Positions 35,787-47,279 of a stretch of 63,984 nt of DNA are shown one piece after another; positions within the stretch are counted from its first letter, which is position 1, and every line of letters starts with the position of its first letter. The stretch comes from Chiua virens (lineage: Eukaryota; Basidiomycota; Agaricomycetes; Boletales; Boletaceae): assembly GCA_019787685.1 (NCBI GenBank), contig JAHNUO010000071.1:1-63984 (forward strand). Reading direction: 5' to 3'. The notes under the pieces are model-generated. The model saw only the letters and a program-made list of their open reading frames with translations. It had not been told where the DNA came from and did no database searches. The translations under genes were made by a program, and so were the position numbers.

Positions 35787-35835
35787 GGGTGTCTCACCTG
35801 TCCGAAAGTGCGAGCTTACCTCACCAAAAAACATG
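35787..35835 (+). repeat. terminal inverted repeat, transposase end of copy 2
   Basis: gggtgtctcacctgtccgaa and onward; identical to the inner end of copy 1. Confidence 0.9.
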
Positions 35836-36073
35836 AGTATGTCAGCAAAAAGAGTGTCAAACGAGCGGACAGAAATGTCCAAGCGAGCCCGACAAGGTTT
35901 GTGTGAGCTGGTCAACACCGTGACTCGTCGCCCCGAATAAGGCAACTGGAGGGCGGCTGTGCCAGTCACAGATACCAAGTATAACTGTGTCCTAGAATCA
36001 CTGCATAGATAACAAAAATACATCCAGAGGTGTATATATATGTGCAGCCCAAGTCTCGAGAAGCTTGACCATC

Positions 36074-37550
36074 ATGCCCCATCAATCTGCTCGTGCAAAA
36101 TTCCTTGCTGCCCTACATGAAGCACAACAAGCACTTGGGCTTCAAGTATATCTTGCCATGCTTCAGCAGGCAATAGAGGAGGTACATGGTGATAGTACTG
36201 ACTCAGAATTTGATCCTAGATCCTCTATCCTTCCATCCACTGATGTGGATATGGCATCAAGCAGATCTGACTCAACCTCTGAGTCTGATTCTGAGTCTGC
36301 TGACTTGGATACCCCTGGCCCTGGTCTCTCTATGTCTGAGTCTGATGGATCTTCATCAGATGATGATCTCTCTTTCATCATTCCACTCCTTGACTTCTGC
36401 AACCTCACTCAAAGGTTCCATGATGATGTATCTCAAGCCTGAGTCTTCAACCACCTTCCCCCTCCTGCTCGCCAGCCTCAAATTCATCTTCTTGATCAGT
36501 GGAAGCTTACTCACCCTCGGCTCTTCCAGCGCAAGTTACGTGTACCCTATGATGTCTTTACTGAAATTGTCCACAAGATCCAGGATCACTATGCATTTGG
36601 CAACAATCCCAGTTCTCCCCAGCTTCCTGTTTCTGTCCAGCTTGCCATTTTCTTAAATGGTGCAGGCCACTATGGGAATGGAGCCACTTCTCAGGATGTA
36701 GCAGAATGGGCTGGTGTCTCTGTTGGCACAGTTCATAACTGCTATAAGCGGGTGATGACAGCGATTCTATCCCTCCACAAGGACTATATCCACTTTGATC
36801 TCACCAATCCTCGTGATCAGGAAGACAAACACAAGGCTCAAGAGTATGTGGAAGAAAAGACATGTCCAGAATGGAAGAGAGGGTTTTTGACAGTTGATGG
36901 AACACTTTTCAATCTTTATCAGAAGCCAGGTTGGTATGGAGAGGGATTTTATGATCGCAAATCCAATTATTCAACAACCAATCAGGTATTTCTATTTGAT
37001 AAATATTTTTATGTGCTAATTTTATATTTTTTTAGCTTGTCATATTGCCACATAATCTACGGATTGTGGATTATGCCATTGCAATGCCTGGAAGCCTACA
37101 TGACTCTAGTGCCTTCCAATATTCTGAAATTGCAAGAGTCCCTGACAAGTTTCTCCAGCCCAATGAGTGGATTTGGGCTGATACTGCTTATGGCTGTCAC
37201 CCTTGGTGTATTGTCCCTTATAAAAAGCCTGCAGGGGGGAGTTTATCTAGGGATCAGAAAAAGTTTAATTATCATCTTTCAAAGGTTAGTAACTTAATCA
37301 AACTCTAAGTTATTCAAATAATTTTTTATAGGTCCGAGTATGGTCTGAGCACTTATATGGCTCTATCAAAGGGAGATTCCAGTCACTATGGGAGATACGA
37401 GTTCAAATTCAAACAGAAGAAGACTGGGAATCTGTCAAATGCTGGATTACAACATGCCTTGTCCTTCACAACATGATCATTGAGATTAAAGAAGACCTCG
37501 GAAAAAAACATATCTGCAAGAACATATGCAAACAACTATGGTGGCTATGA
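36074..37550 (+). CDS. Harbinger-type DDE transposase, copy 2, altered C-terminus
   Basis: Same layout as copy 1: MPHQSARAKF start, 48-bp candidate intron at 36428-36475 carrying the TGA, helix-turn-helix-like segment, and catalytic residues in LTVDGTLF, WADTAYGCH and VWSEHLYGSIKGRF (the residue after RV is Trp here). Further introns lie near 36986-37036 and 37285-37331. At about 37501 it has seven A's where copy 1 has six. The frame therefore leaves the acidic tail and stops at 37548-37550 instead of continuing to 37707. The whole catalytic triad lies before the shift, so activity may survive. Confidence 0.75.
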
Positions 37551-37827
37551 TCATAGAAGACAACCTGGAGAGGAGGAAGAGGAAGAGGAGGAAGAGAAGG
37601 GGGGAAATCCGAGAGATGAGGAAAGAGGGGGGAATTGGATTGGCTCTGATGGACAAAGGCTTCGTGAACAACTGAAACATCAACTCTTTTCATTTTTGAA
37701 AAATTAGATTACATATACAGGAAACAAGCTGAGATACTACAACTCAGACTTGGATACAACACTAAACTACATGATGATGATCAAAATACCTTTGGTAATT
37801 GTCAGTCAACATATGTCGGGCATGGCA

Positions 37828-39932
37828 TTATGTTTCTTGTTCCTCACCACTTGTGCCAGGCCCCTTCTCCATCGCTAGCCTCTGAAGTCTCATCTCCTCA
37901 ATCTCCAGCTGGAGCTGGAGTGCAGTGATATCTTTGTCCTTCATCTCCTTCTCATGCTTCTGACATTCCTGCTGCAACTCCTGTTCATGTTCACGTTGTG
38001 AATGACGATGACGAGACCATTCTTGGCTGTGCCAGAGGTCAAGTTCATAGCGTGCACGTTTCTCAGCCTTTTTATCATCACGTGCTACACTCAATGTGGC
38101 AATGAGTGAGTGCGCTGCACTGACAAATGATTCAGAAGATTTATCTTGTCCAGGATCTTGGCCACGCTTCCGGGTGGATGACGACGTGTTTGTTGTTGGT
38201 TTGGTTGATGGAGCGGATGAGTAGTCGACGGAGTCAGAGAACAGGGATGTTCCAGGTGACGATAGTGAGAGTTTCTGTGATCTTGAGGCTGCGACTTGAA
38301 GGTTGAGGTTGGCCAAGAGGTGCGATGCTGCTGCATCACTGGCACTGGCAGACTCCAAAGACTCTTCAATTGCAATGGCCCGGTGAGTTGGTGGCTGTAA
38401 AAATACACGCGAGACAGCAGCGGGCTCAGGTTGTGCAGCAACGGTAGCATGGAATGTCGTGGGACCAGTAGAAAGAGGGTGGGTTAAACCGATGGCTTGC
38501 TTTGGTGGTTCTGGCCCTGGGCCAACACTCCAGGCTTGGATGGCCATGCCATCGTCATCGTCGTCAAAGCCAGGGTCATGAAATATACTGCCATAGTCCA
38601 ATGGCTCAGATGTCACTGTCTCGTGTCCTTTCCCCTTGTCAATGACAGAAGGGGGAACAGCCTGACTCAGAGGCACACTACTAGTGGGCAACTCAAGGCC
38701 TGGGTTGAGGTGTCCAGCCACGCTGCTGGTGGGTGCATCTGCCTGAGTGGACCATGGCACCGACAGATCAGGGAGGTTATGGCTAGTACCGGGCGAGGGG
38801 ATGACTGTGGGATTGACTAGTTGCACGGGGAGTGGGCCAGCCATGGGGGAATTGATAGGAGCATCAGACGTTTCGTCAGAGGGCAGATCAGGCATATCGT
38901 ACAAAGGGAGAGGAGATGGTACGACTGAGGGAAGAGCTGGCCTGAGCATGGTATGTGTCGCAGTGGATGTCGCATGGAGGGGGTCCAAAAACAGCACATT
39001 AGAAGACGCCATATCGGATAGTATGTGTGGAGGTAGCACAGAGGGTCCAGCCTGGGGTATAGGAGAGAATACAAGGTCACAGTTCGGGGTAGCCTGCAGC
39101 CTGAGGGCAGCCTGAGTGGAACTCGCTGCGAGAGTCCTGCCAATGGGAGCCACCATACTAGTCCCCGCGACCGGCCCAAGAGTGGCTGGCGATGCAGCTG
39201 ACGCCCGATGTTGAGACCCAGAGGCTGGGTCACTGATCTTGAATAATTTCGCTGCTTGTACCCCAAAGTCTTGATTGGGATTTGAATTGGTGAAGACAAT
39301 GTTGTACGCTGGATTTTTATTCCAAAACCCATGGAGATCGTTGAACCATGGTAGCTGCTTCTGGATATCGGCTGTAAATAGTACAGCATTAACATTTCGT
39401 ATGGTGCTTTGGTTATCAGATTCAGAATGTGAACTGTAGCATACCTAACAGGGTCTGTGACGATGCGTCCTTCAAGAGCTCGTCGTGCGTGCGTCCAGCA
39501 CCAGTCTTCAATAGGCCACCCAGTAATTCACGATACTTTTTTCGAAGGCTATAGGTAGAGGTGTCAGTAAATTTATGAAAGTGAAATATGATTTTACTTT
39601 GATATCCGTTGTTCAATGGCAGGGACAAATACCGATGGATCCTCTGCACATATGTCCCGGAATTCTTGAGTTTCGTCTTTACTGCTAAAGATGGCTTGGA
39701 CAAGGGGGAGCATCAACACCTTCTTTGTCTGGCTGTTGGTCTGCTTTTCGCGTCCTTCCTCTCGGGCAGCTTGATTTGAATCCGAGAAGAGTTTTGCTCG
39801 TTCGAGAGGATTTGAGTTGCACCATTCAACAAGGCGGTCAGTACGACCTGAGTAGTTCTTCAGGTCCCACAGGACTGTCACCTTGTGCTTGCCAGTAGTA
39901 CCGGATCTTGTCGAGGAGGATGGGGCTGACAT
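37828..39932 (-). CDS. transposon SANT/Myb-like coiled-coil protein, copy 2
   Basis: Full-length counterpart of the copy 1 protein with the same introns and start MSAPSSSTRSG. About a dozen residues differ, including Arg to His, Trp or Cys changes in the coiled coil (LWHSQEWSRH, LQQECQKHEK). At the DNA level three of these are C-to-T or G-to-A changes at CpG sites. No stop or frameshift is seen. Confidence 0.8.
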
Positions 39933-40041
39933 TGGGTTGTGGTGAGACTAGCAGCATGGCGACAACACGGCCAGCGGCCAGTGGATTCTGCCAGCCCTGA
40001 ACTTACCAGCTTACTCAGCTCGCTCTTTTCCACCAAGTCCC

Positions 40042-40090
40042 CATGTTTTTTGGTGAAGTAAGCTCGCACTTTTGGACAGGTGAGACACCC
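40042..40090 (-). repeat. terminal inverted repeat, outer end of copy 2
   Basis: Pairs with 31439-31487. It has cttttggac where copy 1 has ctttcggac, another CpG transition. Confidence 0.9.
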
Positions 40091-40445
40091 TATTCAATGT
40101 TTACTGGCAATTTGATTATTTCAAATGTTACATAATTATTGACTATCGATTATCCGCGGACAACTTCTCGGAGATGACCGATGATATAGATATCCGAGTA
40201 TACTTCAAGGAGCGATGAAGAAGCGACTGCGAATATGTTCAGTGCAAGTGATGCCCCTGCATGTTAATATCGGATCACGGTTATGTACTGGCAGAGTCCT
40301 TGATAGTATTAGTAGCACGTTATGTAATTTGAAAACATTGACGATACACTTCATGTACAACAAAATACGACCAAGATTTAAACTTGAAATGACCAACATC
40401 GTACCAGCCTGTACAAAAAACACTATAACACTAGGCCCACGACCC

Positions 40446-43400
40446 TCATGGATTGACGTTTAACAATCTAACCGCCATTCGGACCATCTCATCAAAGCTT
40501 TTCGTCCTAGTTCCGCTCCGCCCATAAAACGCCTCCACGAACTCCTTCGCCTTCTCCGTCAGCAGCTCCAACAGGTCTGGTACACCTTGTAAGTTTGTTT
40601 TTAGATACGCGGCAGTCACCACCGTCGCCCAAACCTTCTTGTCGATCCTACTCTCGTCCCCCTTATTCAGCACCGCCTCCCCAACAAGGCGGATTAGAAG
40701 AGGACTATCCAAAAACGACCCATCTATCCCCATTTCGTGGATCAGGTCATATACCTCTTGCGAAACATGGTCTGGTTTCGTAGAGTCTCCATCCAGACCG
40801 ACGTCCGTTTGCCAATGGCCTTCAGCGCTCATGTCTCGCTGAAAGTCAGGCGAAGGGGCGCGGTCTGTTGGATCGGGGAAGCCAGGAAGGGGACTTGGAG
40901 GACGAGAGGTCCAACAGGAGCTGCAATTTGAATCAAGGGAGCTCAGAGTAGAGAATGTGTCAGTACTGCGCTGTGACGAAATGCTCGGTCGCCGGGGATT
41001 GGATGGAGATGATCTGCGTACGCGACCTCTTAGATTGCTGCTTTCGTTCTCGTCTGATTCAAATCCGTCATAAGCTCCAGGGAACCTCGACTGGTGATGG
41101 GAACGAGAGTGAGCATTGTTGTTCGACGCCAACGGGTTGCCCAGGGAGCCAAACACGGATGTGACGAACGAGGTTATGCCATTGATGAAACCGTCGAGGA
41201 TAGTGGGACCTTGTTCGGGGTTGTCCCCTTGGGTATCCACTGGGGTGGTCTGCCGCGTCTGCCGAAGTCTTGATCTAACCCAGCCACTTCCTTGCTCCCT
41301 ATCCCTTAGCGGTTCATCACCTCTTTGGACGGCGACGAAGGACGTATGCTTGGTTACAAGCTGATACGTCAATCCTAGTCGAACAATGCCGGCTTTTTGG
41401 AGATCGTCCTGAGAAGTCAACAGCGCATCACCGGGAGCCGGAGCAGGGAGTGGCCCGACTCCCTCGTCTAGTTCCGTGACGAGCTTCCGCGCAGCCAGCG
41501 TGTGTACGATGGGAACAACCGAATCCTCGTGGATGTCACGGAATGGCTTCACTTTTGTTACGTCCACGACCAACTCTTCCGGGTAAGCACCTCCCTCTTG
41601 TTTTGTGATCAACTTGACATAGGTTGGGACGGTCCTCGAAGATGTAATTGCGAAGACTGTAAGCCGGAGTCCGGAGAGACTTTTAGTCAATATATGGGGC
41701 GCTTGCTGTATCGGGTTCGGGGGTCCAAGCGTAGCGATACCAGCAGGAAGGCTTGATGTCCCCGATGAAGAGAGACTGGTTTGGGGACTGAAAGTGTCAC
41801 ATCCCCAATCGATATCGATCCGTTCTAGATTTTTCGAGCGACCTGCATTTAGAAGTAGGGCACATTTTCCACAGATATCTTCTGCGCGAAGTGCAAACAA
41901 ATATGCACCATTGCCGTATCGGGCGAGCATGGAGCAAACGTCGGACGACACTCCTTCCCCAATCCCCAGAACGAATAAGCGCACGGGCGCATGGACCGGA
42001 GATTTCTGAATTGCGTTTGAGATGACAACGAAGGGATCCAAACTGTCGTCCGCCTGGCACGAACTCAGTTTCAAAGACCGGCAAGGAAGTTCGAGAAAGT
42101 GAAACGCACATAAATTTGGCCATCAGTCAGTAGGAATACAACTGCGGGGCGATCAAGCCCACGCGAGTTGAACGCTGCTTGAAGAGCATCTGGAATTCTT
42201 GTTCCAGGAAAATCGGCATCCATACTTTCAACGTATGACGTCTACGACCGCAAAATGTCAAACGATGGTTTGAAGTAAGCAGAAGAAAGCATCATACCGC
42301 TTCAAGTAAGGACGCTGTGTCGAGACTACGGCTGCTCGTCCATAGTGGTTGAACGACTCCTCCAAAGCTGAAGATATTGAAGGTCGTTTGCATGCTCGGC
42401 AAGAGACGCAGCAACATGGACAAGGTTCGCTTGGCTGTTTCGATCGATCGCCCGTACATGCTATAAGATCGATCGATGACAAAAATATACTCCTGTGAAA
42501 GGACTTTTCGAGCGAGGAACTTCGGAACGAGGGTTAATTGCATCGCTACAGTAGCGCCTTCGTTTCCTTCAGCTTCCTCCGCAAAGCAGCGGGGCTTATC
42601 CAGCCCCTCTGCGTTTATGGTGAGGACGAAGTCGCTGGTTAAAAAATTGTTCGACTTCCAGACCGCAGACATACGCCGCTGTGATGTTCGACCAGAGCGA
42701 TTCTTGTGGTATCGAACTTCGATTCCATGCGTAGGACTACGGATATCATGTATGACACCACTCGTTTGGACGTCGACCTTGATATGAATTCGAGTTGGGG
42801 AATCAGCAGCAGAGGTATCGCGTATTGCTGCAGGTGGCGTCCCATAGCGCTTAGCAATGTGCATCGGGAATTGCAGTCGAACATGGTCACGTATCGCTTC
42901 ATCCAAGAGGTCCATAACAAACTGCGGTAACATGGTTTATATAGATAGACGCTGACAATGTGGGCACATACCGTCAAGCGTGCGGTTACCCTCGTCGTAG
43001 CAGGGATAGATCCGACCGAGATCGTGAATACTGCGCGGGTAGATCATAAGTAACGTAAGCATTGTGACCAGCGTTCATGCAGAAGGATGAAGACGCACTG
43101 TCATCTGTAACTCTCTCAACGAGCGCTGCCATCTTGCCTTGTTCTACCGCACGCGTATACGCAAATGCGGCCTCTTCCTTTTCCTTCACTTCTCCGACGA
43201 TGACCACTTCGTCTTCCATCTCGAACTCGAATGCGCATACTGCAGCGCTCGCCGGGAGTGGAAAGACATACTTTGCATTCCCGGTGGCTTCACTTGACGA
43301 GTTGTAGAACGTCTGGGTGAGGACTACGCGAGAGGAAACTATTTCATGAAATGCACGGAAATCAGATCCGAGATAAGCTCCAAAGATAAGGGTACACCAT

Positions 43401-43516
43401 GCAAGCGACGCACCATCGACTACCCACGTCTTTACTCTGACCTCTTCTAGTAAAAGATATCCGATCGTGCTTTGCCCATGCGGCTGGTGGGCGATACCTG
43501 CGTGCGTTGAAGTCAT
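40446..43516 (-). CDS. VIT and VWA domain protein, copy 2
   Basis: A tandem paralogue of the gene at 28-31 kb in the same orientation. The start MTSTHAGIAHQPHGQ opens a VIT domain (NAKYVFPLPASAAVCAFEF, VEQGKMAALVERVTDD). The VWA domain has MIDAS motif FVIDRSYSMYGRSIETAKRT, which keeps DxSxS but has Tyr where copy 1 has Gly. PGTRIPDAL replaces GGTEIPSAL, and VFLLTDGQI is kept. The Ser/Pro-rich linker and helical C-terminus (VWATVVTAAYLKTNL, EKAKEFVEAFYGRS) are retained, ending LLNVNP at 40446. Flanking DNA on both sides is also shared with copy 1, so the duplication covered about 3.4 kb. No lesion was noticed. Confidence 0.85.
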
Positions 43517-43699
43517 ATGGGTGACTTGAAACAGAGGAAGATGGCGGTTTTTGTGCGGATGGTGTTCCCCACTTTTATCTCTAATCATCAGCTGTGTCTT
43601 CTTATGTATGTGGCGATTCAGCCTGAGAGGTGGCCCCCACAACCGAACGTGGGAGGCCCATCGATTGTGGGCGCACGAACACTGGTTGGTCTGCCAAAA

Positions 43700-44270
43700 T
43701 GGACAAGAATCCAGAACTATATTGGCGGGTACGCGAATTAGTCATTGTGCAGCATGTCAGTGGTTATCCCAAGAAGAACCCTTCCAAGGTGAGGCTGTCG
43801 GACCGAACGGTACGGACGCGTTTTTAACTTATGTACAGAGAGAACCTCGAGGCCCATCATTGACAACATTTGCATGAGTTTCCGAGGATGGCACGTTGTG
43901 CCTCGACGACGGTCGGGTATCATCTTGCACTCGATCTAGGGCCAGTTCAAGGGTGCAAGTCACCGCTGCCATCGGATTCTACCGTGACACCCACAGAGTC
44001 TTATGTAAGTAAAAACATAATAAACCAGGCTTTTCGGTAGAATGGCACATACACTGGTCGTACAAACCCCGTCTCTGTATAACCGACGGAGATAACTGCT
44101 TTATCCTACTTGGATCGAAACAGGCAAGATCTTCTGAACGAAAAGGGACATAGCACAGATAGAAACGTGTACCCAACCCGAGAATAGCTGACACGGCGTC
44201 ACTTTTAGCAATAATAACAACAGTTATACACTGCACCGACCTGCTCGTTTCAGTTGAAGTCCCAGACTAA
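43700..44270. other. intergenic, no gene seen
   Basis: Beyond the end of the VIT-VWA duplication unit. Short frames only. Confidence 0.4.
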
Positions 44271-44459
44271 TGGCTGAGGAAGAAATGAGATCGAGGAGGC
44301 CGGCGATGATCTTCGATAAGCACATTTGCAAGATGGTCGCGAGGCCTTCTTGAAGAGCGAGGCAATAGAAACGCCGCCAAACGAGAGTCGAGAGACTCCG
44401 GAGGCGCCTCCGGGAACAAATAGAATGAATGACGAGTAATGGAGTAACCGTTTTACGTG

Positions 44460-44778
44460 GTTCCGTCAAGAAGTGAGAGCCGCCGGCGCGACGGTAGACC
44501 CTGAGGTGCTGGAAGAGAAACACACTCGAGTAGCCGGCAGGTTATGAACGTGATCTTTGCATGCCAGGAGTGGGGAAGGCATGAGTATTTGACTCTTCTA
44601 AAACATTTAAAACCATCAGTAATAAAATTCGATGAATTATATTCAATATATTTGAACCTCCTGCTCGTTACAGTGGTACCTGAGTCGCAGACATAGCATA
44701 CCTCCTGACACAGGCTCAAAGGAATTTCCAGAGTGGGTCAATCCAGTGGTGCCCACTGGCATTCGTGTCATGAAGTGA
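44460..44778 (+). CDS. possible small spliced gene, 3' part
   Basis: After a cag acceptor at 44673 the plus strand reads WYLSRRHSIPPDTGSKEFPE, then WVNPVVPTGIRVMK and a stop at 44776-44778. This has a coding look. Upstream, FRQEVRAAGATVDPEVLEEK (about 44461-44520) also looks coding. I could not find a donor that joins the two in frame with certainty, nor the start. No family recognised. Confidence 0.35.
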
Positions 44779-44965
44779 CGGGTACTTGTCGGTAGTCCGC
44801 AGGCTCCCAAAACCAGACAGATGCCTTGGAGCTTGCGGCTTCGAGAGATTCAAGTTGTTGTCGGACTTGTCGGCTGACATAATAATAAGAAGTTTGACTC
44901 CGAGTCTAAGGTTAGGGTTTCCTTTCTCACTTCGTTTTCAACCACAACCCACAAGCATCCCAACC

Positions 44966-45422
44966 ATGGTATGACGAACATTGGCTCCTTCCTTTCCCAA
45001 CCTCACGAATGCACCTGTAGGGTGGTGGAGCGCGTTATCCGTTCCCAAAGCATGTCTGGTCGCCAGCAGGTGCGTTGAACAGGCCCGCAGCTGAAAACTG
45101 GCTTTTGTGACAGGTATCGACAGGTGGATGGTGGACTCGTCCCGCAAACTGGGCAAGTAACACGGCGATCACTATGACCGGCATTCTTGCCATTGCATAC
45201 GGCGTATGGTCTGTCAGTGCAGAACGAGAGGTGATGGCGTATTTTCCCGTTCCCAGCTTCGGTGCTCACAGCATAGCATACGGGCAGACTCGGCATATTC
45301 TTCCCGACCGTCCAATACCTTCGATGTTGGTATGAAAATTCGTCTTGTTTTTGTTTTCCTACCGTTGATCGAGAATTTAGTGGGCAAAACAATTTAGACA
45401 GCAAAGCAAAGAGGAGGCATGA
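44966..45422 (+). CDS. small one-pass membrane protein, likely mitochondrial
   Basis: Five tiny exons (44966-44968, 45021-45069, 45124-45230, 45288-45329, 45381-45422) encode 80 residues. The first exon is just the ATG. The protein begins MGGGARYPFPKHVWSPAGGW, continues WTRPANWASNTA, has one hydrophobic helix (ITMTGILAIAYGVWSVSA), and ends HILPDRPIPSMLWAKQF then RQQSKEEA. Every junction is GT..AG and the frame holds throughout. The pattern (YPKHVWSPAGGWW, helix, RPIPS.LW) resembles small fungal mitochondrial inner-membrane proteins, possibly a complex I accessory subunit, but I cannot name it with certainty. Confidence 0.75.
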
Positions 45423-47279
45423 TAGTCGAGACATATGCTTTCCGCCCGGTGTACCAATGTCTCCCAGTAAAGATCTCTATTTAAACCGATCATCTCCATA
45501 TGCTCCGAGTCGTCCTTTCTGTGCAGCCTATATTGATGACGCTCGGTTAAGTCTGGGAGCCCTGCATTGCGAGCGAGACTTGAACGAGGGCTTATATCAG
45601 CAGAATCCGCTCACTAAGTTCCCTCGAACCTATTATTTCCCATTATTTGATGGACATTTCTGAACTACTCGTAGGCAATGCATTGGAGAAGGCAGGCAAG
45701 AAAGACATTACGCTCGTCCATTTGCGTTCTCGAGGTCCAGTTATTGTTGAACGTCATACTACACCTCGTCAGCCTGTATGCCAATGTACTGGTTCTTTTC
45801 CGAGTCCATGAATGCCGGTGTCAACACTGCAGGCCCACGTGAGTATCTGAGATTCCTATGACGTCCACTACATACCGTGGCTCAAACAACGCGCGTCATC
45901 GGCTTCTTGCACTTTGCTCTTGTCTATCATGATAAGGATGACGACTTCCATGTGTTGCGTCCAATCCAGCGGCAAACCATTCTAACGAGCCTATCGCACG
46001 TATCGGCACCACGTGCATCACGAACCAACCAGGCGAGATAGCTTCAAGGGTGGATACAAATGAGCAGTTAACTGAAGCTGCCTGGTTTGGTGAGTGGCCC
46101 TACTGGCGAGCCGGCAAGAGATTTCGGAAGTGTGGGTGGTTTATAGCGGTGCCAAGAGAAGAGGCCCATGTGTAGCTACGAGGAGGGTTCAAGAGATAGT
46201 TTGGCTCATTGTCTCGTTTGCTACGTACATTTGCACCCAATGTTTGATTTTGACTGAATCCGATTTACTGGCCAGGCTACCATCGGTGCTCACAAGTACC
46301 AGAAAATGAAGTTGATAGAAAAAGAAGTCGATCGAAAAAGAGGCGCAAACGTCCTGCTTTCCATGATAAAAACAAGTATGAGACCCGAAGGACTATTATA
46401 GCCCACTAAGACACGCGTGGTATCTCGAATAACTTTCACGTTTCATATCTGTTTCAGTAAGAATTGGCTTGGGGTAGTCTTGAACCATCCGTTTTAGTAC
46501 CCTTGTGAGACTCAGGATCGTTACATTTACTGGGACGCTTTGCCCGTCGCTTCCTAAAAAGTAACGTTGTCTGGATCGAGGCTACAGTAACTGATTCTGA
46601 CTAGACTTGCTCCGGTACATCATAAGTAAATAGGGATTTGCGTTTCAAGCTTCTCGGAATCTTTCTATCGCCTCTCTCAAGGAATTGTGATGTCAACTCA
46701 CTGGCAGGCTGAAGCAACTTGGAGGACTTGGACTGAGTCGCTAATTACTTAACACAACTTGAAGAAATGGGAGATCACGGACGCTCTGGCTGGCCACAAA
46801 GCTGCGCGAATATGACAGTCCTCCATTCATTCGTGCCATTAGTCAGCACTCTGACGTCCTCGGCCCGGTCCAGGTTAGGCCCGCGGGAGCAATTCATTGG
46901 TGGTTCATAAAACACCAATGGTTGGTTCCAGACTACGACTTCCCACCTTGCAGACTCTTCGATGTTCCCCAACCCGGTCGTCCGCTCTCTGAAATAGGGA
47001 TGTCCACTCAGAACGAAATCCAAATGGGGCAGGCAGGCCCCAGGGATGCGCGGTGGAGTGCTTATTTTACACGAGAACGTAACTCGATGGTAAGCGACTC
47101 GGAGCCGAGACCTTTTTCGGCAGCCAACTTTGGTGCATCGCATGTGCGCAACTTGCACATTGCCAACATCATTGACCCTGCTCCCGCGCTGACTTTCCCA
47201 GGTCCCTTCCCATTCGCTTTCCTCTCCTTGCCGCACTTGACACCTGGCGTCAAGGGTGGGCAGGTTATCCTACCTACTC
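45423..47279. other. intergenic with coding-like fragments
   Basis: Isolated stretches look coding, for example ISELLVGNALEKAGKKDITL (about 45660-45725) and IGTTCITNQPGEIASRVDTN followed by EQLTEAAWFG (about 46005-46092). They are separated by stops and no family could be assigned, so they may be remains of a dead gene. A short segment at about 46542 recurs at about 15846. Confidence 0.35.

Larger units (their letters stand above)
35787..40090 (-). mobile_element. Harbinger-type DNA transposon, copy 2 (inverted)
   Basis: A 4304-bp element almost identical to copy 1 but in the opposite orientation. It is flanked by its own TA (caaTA before, TAttc after), which points to a separate insertion. 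It differs from copy 1 by scattered substitutions, a shorter glutamate-coding tract, and one extra A in an A-run of the transposase gene. Confidence 0.9.

Noticed and set aside
31439..40090. The palindrome as an assembly artefact
   Set aside because: The arms differ by many substitutions, an A-run length and a glutamate microsatellite, and have different TA flanks. Not fully excluded without long reads.
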